24,845 bases of DNA, from positions 1 to 24,845 of IMG/VR virus record IMGVR_UViG_3300011261_000088. One strand, 5' to 3'. The position numbers and the translations under genes were made by a program. Numbering within the stretch: the stretch's first letter is position 1; the number at the start of each line of letters is the position of its first letter. The notes beneath the pieces are model-generated. The model saw nothing but the letters and a program-made list of their open reading frames with translations. It did not search any database and was not told the DNA's origin. The stretch is from a virus. Below are positions 7,293-14,670 of the stretch, in pieces.

Positions 7293-8513
7293 TTAGGCAA
7301 CATCGCCCATACCACCAGCATAAGCCATAGTCTTCTCGTGATGAACTTCCAGTCCAGTCTCGGCAAGCCACTGACCTTTTTTACTATCCGAATCTGGAGC
7401 CTGGATATTATCCTTAAAGTCTAGCTTACGGAAAGGACGTTCAACAATACCTTTCGGATTGATAACCGCCATAGACTTAGACATCTCAGGATGTATGTTC
7501 ATGAGAGGGTGAGTCCGTAGGAAGATTTCGCCTTGAGGCAGAATCCAACGTGTAAAGCTCATACCGTAAACATCTTTAATGGCTTTATCAAAGTTGATAC
7601 GAGTACTAGAGCTATTACGAGCGAGCTTATTAATCGCAGTCAATGCAGCATTACCACAGAATGCGATACGCTGATTACCTGCACCCTCGCCATTGTAGTT
7701 AAATACAGAAGCAAAGAAGTCAATCAGATTATCTTCAGTCCAGGCTGTCTCACCCCCACCACCGCCAAACTGAGTTCGGTTAGTGGTAATGTGTGAAAGC
7801 AAACCAGCTGTAGTCCGGCGGGGTTTGCCATTCGGGCCTGTGCTTTCTGACGCACGGCCATAAAGCATAGCCATTTCCATATCACGGTTAACATCAAACA
7901 GCTTGCGTCTTTTGTCATTGGCAATAGGGTCACCTGTACGAAGCTTAGTACCAGCTGCCGTGTTAGTGATGTCATAAGTAGTTTTGAAAATCTGACAGTA
8001 ATTAGTTAGTTTTATTGGATTACGGTTCGTAGCTTTAGGAGAAGTTGTACCTTCTTCGAAAGCATTACCAATCTTTAACAGAAATGCCCCATCTGCAATA
8101 GCAGCTGCTGTCGAACCTGCGAAACCACGAGCTACTGTAAGGCCAACATCGGTAGTTGGGTTAGCAGTAACCAACAGTTGCTCACCAGTTAGAATACCAC
8201 CCGCTGTTTCCACAATTAAGATGTCACCAGCTACAACTGCAAACGCCCCATTCACGGGGTCGGTATCTACTACAATAGCAGTAGGAACACCATCAGCAAT
8301 AGCACCATTAATGCTAAGGCGTACATGGCCTTGTGCTTCTTCAAACCAATTAAACTCGGGGTCAGATGGTTTCTCAGAACGCATCTTACTAAGCAAGCCC
8401 TGTAAGGGGGTCTCGCCATTTGGGTCTAACCATAAAATCGTTTCACGAAAGTCTTTAGGACGCTCATCAGCACCCCAATCACCTGTTCCACGTAAACCAG
8501 CAATAGCTGTCAT
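7293..8513 (-). CDS. Major capsid protein (SU10-type), 406 aa
   Basis: The N-terminus has the pattern Thr-Gly-Asp-Trp-Gly-x-Asp-Glu-Arg-Pro-Lys-Asp-Phe-Arg-Glu followed by 'LWLDPNGETPLQGLLSKM' (residues 10-44). I recognise this as the start of the SU10-like capsid family in podoviruses. The central and C-terminal parts show HK97-type features: a long N-arm region, then 'RIAFCGNAALTAINKLAR' and 'PQGEIFLRTHPLMNIHPEM', then a beta-rich tail ending Gly-Asp-Val-Ala. It has the strongest SD of the operon (AAGGAG, 5 nt). It follows the scaffold-like gene and is closed by an intrinsic terminator, as expected for the most expressed late gene. Confidence 0.88.
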   Translation of the reverse strand: MTAIAGLRGTGDWGADERPKDFRETILWLDPNGETPLQGLLSKMRSEKPSDPEFNWFEEAQGHVRLSINGAIADGVPTAIVVDTDPVNGAFAVVAGDILIVETAGGILTGEQLLVTANPTTDVGLTVARGFAGSTAAAIADGAFLLKIGNAFEEGTTSPKATNRNPIKLTNYCQIFKTTYDITNTAAGTKLRTGDPIANDKRRKLFDVNRDMEMAMLYGRASESTGPNGKPRRTTAGLLSHITTNRTQFGGGGGETAWTEDNLIDFFASVFNYNGEGAGNQRIAFCGNAALTAINKLARNSSSTRINFDKAIKDVYGMSFTRWILPQGEIFLRTHPLMNIHPEMSKSMAVINPKGIVERPFRKLDFKDNIQAPDSDSKKGQWLAETGLEVHHEKTMAYAGGMGDVA

Positions 8514-8522
8514 ATTAACTCC

Positions 8523-9497
8523 TTATTGCTCCAATAGCAATTCACTTATATAAGTTTCGTTTTTACCGACATTGCTGTCACTTGAAACGGGTACTGTAGC
8601 TCCTCCTGGAGAAGCTGGTTGATGCACTGCTGCACTTCTTACAACCTTCTTAGCCGGAGGGGCTGCTGCTTTAGTTACTCCTAGTAACCCAGTGATAGCT
8701 CGACCTACCATACTCATCACATCAGCCCTTGACGGATTCGCATTTCCCTGACTAACTAAAATAGCTTTAGCCTGTTTAACTAAAGGGTTTATACCAGTCG
8801 AGTCCGGTTGTAACAACCCAGACACTGTTGTAGAGTGTTCCTTCAATTCTGGGTTAAGAGTATAAAACTCATTAGCAGCCGCTTCCTCAGCCGAATTACT
8901 GTTATTAAGATTGTTCATATAAACAGGTAATTGATTTACTGTATGGTCAATCTGAAACTTCATCATGGCCATAGAGTCTGTCATTGCCTTATGATACACC
9001 TTAGCTAACAGCTCAGGCATGACTTTTTCCGGCGCTGTCAGTAACATATTAGCATGGTCTTCGGAGACTTCAAACTCCCGTACTAAATCAGAATAAGCAG
9101 CCGCCCTTCTTGTCTCTATTTGAGCTATTTCCTCTGGCGTAAGATCTTTCTTAGCCGCAGGTTGATCTTGGGCGGGCGCAGGTTTTACTACTGGCTCTGG
9201 TACAGGTGCCTTTACTTCCTCAACGGGAGCTACTTCCTTCTTGACAACAGGGACTTCCTCGACTTCCTCGACTTCCTCTACAGCAAGCTCATCTACTTCA
9301 CCTTCTTCCTCTGCTTCTACAGCTTCTATTTCTTCGGTTCCCAAGTTTTCATCAATCAGACTATTCATGAAACTAGAAAAAGCAGAATCATCCTCTTCAG
9401 AAGCCGCCCCTTCTATAGCTCCGTTGTCTTCTTCTTCCCCGCCCATTGCCAGACTACAAAATAGTACGCCTCTTCTTAACTTGAATTTATTCGCCAT
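8523..9497 (-). CDS. Capsid scaffold-like acidic protein, 324 aa
   Basis: Start at 9497 (ATG, SD GGAG 7 nt upstream) rather than the in-frame GTG at 9503. Residues about 20-85 are extremely acidic with Glu-Val-Glu repeats, encoded by three tandem copies of the 9-mer GACTTCCTC on the plus strand (9252-9278). A Pro/Val/Lys-rich linker follows (about 85-115), then a helical domain ('LTPEEIAQIETRRAAAYSDLVREF') and a basic Ala/Pro-rich C-terminal region. A disordered acidic N-terminus with helical middle and basic capsid-binding tail directly upstream of the capsid gene is the usual make-up of scaffolding proteins. Overlaps the preceding gene by 11 nt. Confidence 0.72.
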   Translation of the reverse strand: MANKFKLRRGVLFCSLAMGGEEEDNGAIEGAASEEDDSAFSSFMNSLIDENLGTEEIEAVEAEEEGEVDELAVEEVEEVEEVPVVKKEVAPVEEVKAPVPEPVVKPAPAQDQPAAKKDLTPEEIAQIETRRAAAYSDLVREFEVSEDHANMLLTAPEKVMPELLAKVYHKAMTDSMAMMKFQIDHTVNQLPVYMNNLNNSNSAEEAAANEFYTLNPELKEHSTTVSGLLQPDSTGINPLVKQAKAILVSQGNANPSRADVMSMVGRAITGLLGVTKAAAPPAKKVVRSAAVHQPASPGGATVPVSSDSNVGKNETYISELLLEQ

Positions 9498-9795
9498 TTT
9501 CACTCTCCGCTATTTCACTATTTAAATCGTCTATCTGCATCTGTATCTCTTGGATTAACAGAGAAGGATAGTCTATTATCTGCTGCATTCCATACAGCTC
9601 AGCCTTAGCCGAGTTATACGCAATTAACAGGTCGAGACTAGTAGCAATGCTATTAGCCTCTTTGCTCAACTGTCTCCTACTAAACTCCACCTGTTGGGAT
9701 AGGAGCTTGTAAAGCGGGCACTCCAGCATCTCCTTGGTTAGGTAAAGCTCCTCCTGGAGAAGGTTGACTTGCGATTCCAGTTCCTGTCTTGCCAT
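9487..9795 (-). CDS. Coiled-coil protein between portal and scaffold, 102 aa
   Basis: ATG at 9795 with an AGAGGA SD sequence 8-9 nt upstream. The protein is almost all helix with heptad Leu/Ile spacing ('ELESQVNLLQEELYLTKEML', then 'LLIQEIQMQIDDLNSEIAE') and no membrane segment. Its first 116 nt are also the C-terminal coding region of the portal gene in another frame. Small coiled-coil proteins at this place in phage operons are often portal- or scaffold-associated assembly factors. Function not recognised. Confidence 0.65.
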   Translation of the reverse strand: MARQELESQVNLLQEELYLTKEMLECPLYKLLSQQVEFSRRQLSKEANSIATSLDLLIAYNSAKAELYGMQQIIDYPSLLIQEIQMQIDDLNSEIAESENGE

Positions 9796-11689
9796 TGAGT
9801 TTGTCCTCTTTTATTAGTTGTAATAATTCTTCATCACTTACAGACCTTACCTTAAACCTATCAATGATGTTTAGCCCAGCATTCTTCATGATGAAACGCA
9901 TGATACTAGGCAGTCTATACTCCTCAGCGAACCCAGGAATCTGCATAGCCTGCTGCATATACTGCAAATATACTTGACTTTGTGTTGACCTATCTACAGG
10001 CCCCGTACCATCCACAGTCATCAAGTCATACTCCCCAGAGATGTCCTCCGGTGAGAAAGTAACCGCACCATTCTCTATTTTAAACTGACCTGTCTGAGGG
10101 TCAGTCAACACAGGAATATTATCCCCTGCAATCTTAACCGTCATTTCATCCGAATAATTATCCAAAGAAGCACTAACCAAACTACGAGCAAGAGACTGAT
10201 ACCCAGTGCAGCTAAAATATAACACTGAATCGGCGAGTCGGTTAGCGCTAAACTCACTAGTTCCTCTAAACTCTGTAGCGCTTCTTCTCGAAGACCCTTG
10301 ACTGGTTCCAGCGACATCATCATTAATCCCCACTGTTCGTTGCATCATTCTTTCAAGAATCTGACTATCCTGATAATTACTCATAGTAACATCTTGAACA
10401 GGCAGCTGACTTAGACAAGTCCTAACGTCTACTCCATAGGCAGTAGGTTTAAGCCTTACTATTTTACCTGGAGACTTACGAAGCAAATCCTTTACTACAA
10501 TTTTCGAGGGGTCGGCTACGAACTGATTATAAATACTCTGTTCTTTATTATACATATGACTGTTAAATAGCCAGCTTAGCATATCATTCATTTCTTGATT
10601 AATCTCAAGCAACCCACGAGACTGATGGAAGTAACCATCTATCTCCTGCTCCAAGGCGTGAAAAGGAAATATATCATCCCTTCTTCCCAGAGGCCTTGCA
10701 CCAATAACCAGTTCCTTATTGACGACAGTGAACACCCACTTCTCAGGATAATCACTACCACCTTCCATTCCCCAGTCTGCTGGTATTATCTCGACAACCA
10801 TTTCAATACATTGTAGGTTATCGTTTTTCTTGCCCTTACCCGTCCCTACGCCGTCATAGCTATTATTGTCACCGTTGTTAGTCTTATCAATGGATGAGTC
10901 CCTACTGGTCGTCCTAGACCCCCTACCTTTCATCTTTTCCGCTTCCTTTTCGTTAACGTATTCGCCATCCTTAACTCGCTTCACAAAATCATTCCATGAA
11001 ATATTAACGTGTCTCCCAAAAAATTCTCCCGACTGGAGCTGACTAAGAGGAACTCTCGGGTCAGGTAATGCGTCATAAGGCAATATGTTAAAAACCTTAC
11101 TCCCTACATAACCGGGAATCCTAGTAGTCTGTGTACCAGTTACAGACTTCCCAGTGGAAACCCCGTCTATCATCTCAGGGATTTCTATTATCTCAGTCTT
11201 GGTAGTCTTGGACTCTACCCAATAATCGCAGACGAATCCCACGCCATACCGCGCGACATCTAAAAGCCAAACCATAAGAGGAGCAATCATATTACCCTTT
11301 CTGACCTGATACTGCAGGAGGCTTTCAACTATCTGTTCCTTTAATGCACCCTCCCCATTCATACTGTCTATGGGAAAGATTACAGGTCTAGCAAGAAAGG
11401 TGCTTACATAGTATGCGTGAGCAGTCATCATAAGAGTATAAGAGTGGCTAACATCTATTCCTTCCAAGTCATCAGAAGAACCTCTTTCACAATCATCCAC
11501 ATCCCCAGCCTTTTTAGCCTTCTTCTTTTTATGCAGCATAAATCTACGTTCTAACTCTTGCCACTTAGTATAACTATCAGACAACCTTGACTCAGAAAGA
11601 CGAACTCTCTCCATAACGTTATCAAGAATCTTCCTATGGGCAGATGTATCACTATCTGTCTTTGGTAACTTTATACTTCTAATGCTCAT
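9680..11689 (-). CDS. Portal protein, 669 aa
   Basis: It is the large gene directly after the large terminase (ATGA overlap at 11689-11686) and upstream of the scaffold and capsid genes, the canonical portal position. The sequence fits podovirus-type portals: a charged helical N-terminus, 'SYTLMMTAHAYYVSTFLARP' near residues 83-102, a 'VWLLDVARYGVGFVCDYW' segment near 139-156, 'VFNILPYDALPDPRVPLSQL' near 198-217, the long helical region with 'GINDDVAGTSQGSSRRSATE', and a Pro/Gly-rich tail. The usual length of this class is 600-700 aa. The last 38 codons overlap the coiled-coil gene. Confidence 0.86.
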   Translation of the reverse strand: MSIRSIKLPKTDSDTSAHRKILDNVMERVRLSESRLSDSYTKWQELERRFMLHKKKKAKKAGDVDDCERGSSDDLEGIDVSHSYTLMMTAHAYYVSTFLARPVIFPIDSMNGEGALKEQIVESLLQYQVRKGNMIAPLMVWLLDVARYGVGFVCDYWVESKTTKTEIIEIPEMIDGVSTGKSVTGTQTTRIPGYVGSKVFNILPYDALPDPRVPLSQLQSGEFFGRHVNISWNDFVKRVKDGEYVNEKEAEKMKGRGSRTTSRDSSIDKTNNGDNNSYDGVGTGKGKKNDNLQCIEMVVEIIPADWGMEGGSDYPEKWVFTVVNKELVIGARPLGRRDDIFPFHALEQEIDGYFHQSRGLLEINQEMNDMLSWLFNSHMYNKEQSIYNQFVADPSKIVVKDLLRKSPGKIVRLKPTAYGVDVRTCLSQLPVQDVTMSNYQDSQILERMMQRTVGINDDVAGTSQGSSRRSATEFRGTSEFSANRLADSVLYFSCTGYQSLARSLVSASLDNYSDEMTVKIAGDNIPVLTDPQTGQFKIENGAVTFSPEDISGEYDLMTVDGTGPVDRSTQSQVYLQYMQQAMQIPGFAEEYRLPSIMRFIMKNAGLNIIDRFKVRSVSDEELLQLIKEDKLNGKTGTGIASQPSPGGALPNQGDAGVPALQAPIPTGGV

Positions 11690-13224
11690 CTTAAGAAGCC
11701 TCCAATATCTAAATCTTCGTATTCGTCTTCCGAGATAACTTCATAATCGCCTTCTATTACACTGGAGGCGTGAAGCATCGCGGGGTTAACTATCATTATA
11801 CCTATTGAAGCCGCGTCTAACAAATCATCAAACTCAACTTGTGGGTAATCTAAGAATTGTGCAATGAATTCTATATGCTCGCTTTTAACATGATAACGTC
11901 CTTTCATTGCCAGGTCATAAACGGTATCTTTAATCCTGTTAAACTTCTTCCTCTTATCCTCTATCGGAACAACCAGGAAGTAGATACCTTTCTCATGCTG
12001 TACGTTATCAATTGCTTCTTTAACAGTACGAGCAAACAACACAGTCTCAATCCCACTAAAGGTAGGTCTATACCTAACATAAAACTCTACAAACTTAGAG
12101 GCAAACTCAGCCGTGACTGGACTCTTACAAGTATAATACTCAACTAAATAGAAGTGTCCTTTGTACATTGCCTGAATCATTATGACAGCATCATCCAGTT
12201 TATCCAAGTCAATCTCGTTACCACCCCCCTGCTTAGGTGGCGGGGTCGGGTCAGCACTAAGGATATACATAACCTTCTCAGGCAACGTTTCATATACAGT
12301 ATCAAAAACCCACTGAGGCTTGCCCAATTGTAGCTCAGTAGAAGTTATCTTAACCTCCATTTCCCTGTACCAAACACTCAGTTGGTTAGTCCTGATATGC
12401 ATATTCTTTTCTTGCAACAAATCTTGAAACCCAAACCAAGCAGGCCAAGTACTTCCAATAGCGACTCCCTTCTTATCATAAGTAAAGCAGCTGAAAGATT
12501 TTGTAATCCATGCAGGATCGTCCATAATGCTTTCTATGAAATCATCTTTGTGGCAAGGTGTCTGAAGAAACAACGCAGTAGCATTAGGATTAGCTTGATT
12601 AGGAACCAAACTCTTAAGCAGTGCGCCTGTAACCAGCTTCTTAATCTTGTCCCTCTGTTCCTTAGTCGCAGAGTTCTCATCATCAATTATATCATCTCCA
12701 ATAATGAAATCAGGACGAGCGTCATTAATATTAACCCCGCGAATTTGGCCAGTAATACCATAAGCCACAAGATGAATCTCGCAGTCAGCAACAGAATTAT
12801 AAATCGTAATCCACTCATCAGTCCACTTCTTAGGTCTATTGGTATCACCGTCAAGAGCTTTACTTATACCGAAAGTCTTAGCCCACTTAGTATTATTAGT
12901 TACCTGATGCTTTACCCAGAGTATACTTTTAATTGCGTGGTCTTGGCTCTTAGAAGTAAAGAGAATACACTTACTTAAAGCATATGCAATTCTCTTGCTT
13001 ACTATAGTTCTCGCGAGGGTAGTCTTGGCATGGCCCCTAGCAACCTTAACAGCTTTAAAGCGCCCAGGTCTTTCCATAACATCTATAATGTCTCTATGAA
13101 AAGCTGGGCTTTCAACACTAAAGGTTGTAGGAAGAAAAACCTTTCCATAAAATAAAGTATCAACAGCACATAACTCTATGATATTAGCCAGACTTAAATC
13201 TTCTTCTCTTATTTCCACCTGCAT
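11686..13224 (-). CDS. terL: Large terminase subunit (ATPase-nuclease), 512 aa
   Basis: Packages phage DNA into the prohead with an N-terminal ATPase and a C-terminal RNase H-like nuclease. Visible motifs: Walker A variant Ala-Arg-Gly-His-Ala-Lys-Thr-Thr (residues 62-69); 'GQIRGVNIND' before the Walker B strand 'DFIIGDD' (172-178) with catalytic acid near 178; 'LFLQTPCHKDD' coupling region (218-228); first nuclease acid in 'ILSADP' (Asp325); last acidic cluster Asp466/Asp467/Asp470 in 'EFDDLLDAAS'. Length is normal for the family. The start has only a weak SD (GGTGGGA), overlapping the nuclease gene by 16 nt. The C-terminus is very acidic, as in portal-binding tails. Confidence 0.92.
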   Translation of the reverse strand: MQVEIREEDLSLANIIELCAVDTLFYGKVFLPTTFSVESPAFHRDIIDVMERPGRFKAVKVARGHAKTTLARTIVSKRIAYALSKCILFTSKSQDHAIKSILWVKHQVTNNTKWAKTFGISKALDGDTNRPKKWTDEWITIYNSVADCEIHLVAYGITGQIRGVNINDARPDFIIGDDIIDDENSATKEQRDKIKKLVTGALLKSLVPNQANPNATALFLQTPCHKDDFIESIMDDPAWITKSFSCFTYDKKGVAIGSTWPAWFGFQDLLQEKNMHIRTNQLSVWYREMEVKITSTELQLGKPQWVFDTVYETLPEKVMYILSADPTPPPKQGGGNEIDLDKLDDAVIMIQAMYKGHFYLVEYYTCKSPVTAEFASKFVEFYVRYRPTFSGIETVLFARTVKEAIDNVQHEKGIYFLVVPIEDKRKKFNRIKDTVYDLAMKGRYHVKSEHIEFIAQFLDYPQVEFDDLLDAASIGIMIVNPAMLHASSVIEGDYEVISEDEYEDLDIGGFLR

Positions 13225-13706
13225 ACTTTATTCCCACCTACCCATTCAGGATTCCCTATATCAGCAAACTCAATTACTCTAGGAGATTCAGGGTACTTTA
13301 TAGAAGGTTGATAATTCTTAAAGACCTGAACACCCCTTGTCTTAAACTCAGGGTGCCAAGCCTCTATCACAGGTCTATATAACTTATTTATTTGATGCCA
13401 AGCTTGAGCACAAAAAGTATATTTACACTCTACTATAGTAACTATTTTATTAACTGCATCAATATAAATTCCATCTGGTTGGCATATTCTAGGCTTTTCA
13501 TTCCTAAGGAAATATCTCAGCCAAGGAGATTTAACGTATTGCCTTCCTAAATTTTTTCTAAGTTCCTTGTTAACCCTCTCTTCAAATAATTGACCCTGTC
13601 TTTTAGAGCCCCTTAGTATTTTCAAACTAGACGTAAAAGCGGGAGCCTCGCAAGGCTCCACATTAAGAATCTCTTTCTTCGAGTGTATCGGTCGAAACTT
13701 CCCCAT
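13209..13706 (-). CDS. PD-(D/E)xK-type nuclease between the terminase genes, 165 aa
   Basis: Residues 36-50 'RQGQLFEERVNKELR' match the first helix of restriction-endonuclease-like folds (Glu43/Glu44). 'QPDGIYID' (76-83) supplies the conserved Pro-Asp, and 'IVECKYTF' (91-98) gives Glu-x-Lys (Glu93, Lys95) on the next strand. 'AWHQINKLY' (102-110) follows with a Gln in the helix, as in the Cas4/lambda-exonuclease type of active site. Start ATG at 13706 with GGAG 9 nt upstream; an in-frame TTG lies one codon earlier. It overlaps the small terminase by 44 nt and the large terminase by 16 nt. Likely role: DNA cleavage or junction trimming in packaging or replication. Fold call is good; substrate unknown. 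Confidence 0.75.
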   Translation of the reverse strand: MGKFRPIHSKKEILNVEPCEAPAFTSSLKILRGSKRQGQLFEERVNKELRKNLGRQYVKSPWLRYFLRNEKPRICQPDGIYIDAVNKIVTIVECKYTFCAQAWHQINKLYRPVIEAWHPEFKTRGVQVFKNYQPSIKYPESPRVIEFADIGNPEWVGGNKVCRWK

Positions 13707-14289
13707 CAACTATATCTCCATTATCAGCAAACTTTTTAGACATAGACGCATTAGCTGCATTAAGCATTTCCTGCGTAACCCCCAATTTCTCACTTGGCCT
13801 AGTATCAACGTTAACAGATACCGAGGCGGGCTGAACCTGCGAAGTAGCTCCCTTAAACAAAGAGAAAGCATCCCCGTCAAACAGCAACTTAGCAGCAGCT
13901 ATCTTCTCCTTAGCCGTAACATCCTCTAAATCCGAGGTAAGGATTTCGCTTATGGCCAGCAAAGCATCTGCAGTAGTATTAGATACCTTCTCCACCAGAC
14001 TTTGCCTAAACTGCTTATAGGCGTCTTCAACCCGAGCCTCATACTCCAGTACGAATATAGGAGTTCTTCTCAACTTGGATATATAACCCGCCGAATACCC
14101 ATGCATTGCTCCCAAATCAGAAGCGGATATTCTCGGGTTCTCCAGTAAAGCCTCTATCACCGCATAGTGGGCAGGGCTAAGTTCTGCGATGGGGGCAAGC
14201 CCCATTCTATCAGAAGCCTTCTTGAAGTCCTCTCCTGTCAAAGCCTCCAGTTCTGCTTGTTTTGCTAAAGCCTCAGTCATGCGACTCAT
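13663..14289 (-). CDS. terS: Small terminase subunit-like DNA-binding protein, 208 aa
   Basis: It is first in the packaging operon, upstream of nuclease and large terminase. Residues about 38-75 form a helix-turn-helix ('HYAVIEALLENP', then 'SASDLGAMHGYSAGYISKL'), as in small terminases that recognise the packaging site. Next comes a helical central region (about 80-140) expected to oligomerise, and an acidic C-terminus that usually touches the large subunit. Start at 14289 has a GGGGGGT SD-like run 5 nt away; the second ATG at 14280 has none. The identification rests on position plus HTH and length. Confidence 0.75.
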   Translation of the reverse strand: MSRMTEALAKQAELEALTGEDFKKASDRMGLAPIAELSPAHYAVIEALLENPRISASDLGAMHGYSAGYISKLRRTPIFVLEYEARVEDAYKQFRQSLVEKVSNTTADALLAISEILTSDLEDVTAKEKIAAAKLLFDGDAFSLFKGATSQVQPASVSVNVDTRPSEKLGVTQEMLNAANASMSKKFADNGDIVDGEVSTDTLEERDS

Positions 14290-14315
14290 TAAATACCCCC
14301 CTTAAATAAAAATAA

Positions 14316-14369
14316 ATAATAACATCTACCTGTCAGCCTACAACCTTTTTGTCCTATTTATTCTGACAG
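14316..14369 (-). promoter_or_regulatory. Candidate late promoter with overlapping inverted repeat (operator-like)
   Basis: On the minus strand TTGTAG (14343-14338), a 16-nt spacer and TATTAT (14321-14316) form a weak sigma70-like promoter about 27 nt before the small terminase start. A 7-bp inverted repeat, CTGTCAG (14330-14336) and CTGACAG (14363-14369), brackets the -35 box, as an operator might. The spacing and -10 match are reasonable, the -35 is poor. Nothing else was seen in 14370-14485. Confidence 0.35.
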
Positions 14370-14485
14370 ACCCAACCTAAACCCTCTGAAAATAAACATT
14401 GTACAAAATTTGATCACTCTCTGGTCGAGTATATAATAAGTAGTGCCGTAGAAGTGGGAGAACCTGAAAAGGTAGAGAACGGAAA

Positions 14486-14670
14486 GTATAACCCTCAGTA
14501 AATAAAAGATATGACAAAGGGAACCCTGGCTTTCGTGAATAGCTACGCATGCGGACGCCCCCAAACCCCGCCACTTCGCAGCAAGCTGCTTGTATCGGGT
14601 AGGGGCGTAGCCGCCTGCTAAGGCTATCACGAGCCTCCCTTAGTAAATCCTTTTTTTACTTGGGTTATAC
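14486..14670. repeat. 185-nt imperfect palindrome (foldback element or giant RNA hairpin)
   Basis: Left arm 14486-14561 and right arm 14602-14670 are reverse complements with small bulges. Shared blocks, from the tips inward, are GTATAACCC, AGTAAA, AAGGGA, GGCT, CGTGA, TAGC, GCA, GCGG and ACGCCCC, with extra bases in the left arm (5-nt ACCCT, 2-nt TT, single A) looping out. The 40-nt centre has its own hairpin GCAGC-AA-GCTGC (14578-14589). It begins at the last codons of the tailspike gene and fills most of the gene-free stretch before the small terminase. It could be a MITE-like element, an attC-like recombination site, or a structured 3' UTR. Confidence 0.8.

Noticed and set aside
9252-9278. 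Three tandem 9-mers as an independent repeat element
   Set aside because: In-frame coding repeat giving Glu-Val-Glu units in the acidic part of the scaffold-like protein.
14358-14630. Minus-strand open frame of 90 codons with GGGAGG upstream
   Set aside because: It is almost entirely made of the 185-nt palindrome, the SD is only 3 nt from a GTG start and the protein resembles no family.
14486-14670. Integron attC site
   Set aside because: The bulged palindrome is similar in style, but the terminal boxes only loosely fit the attC core sites and there is no integrase or cassette; kept as palindrome only.
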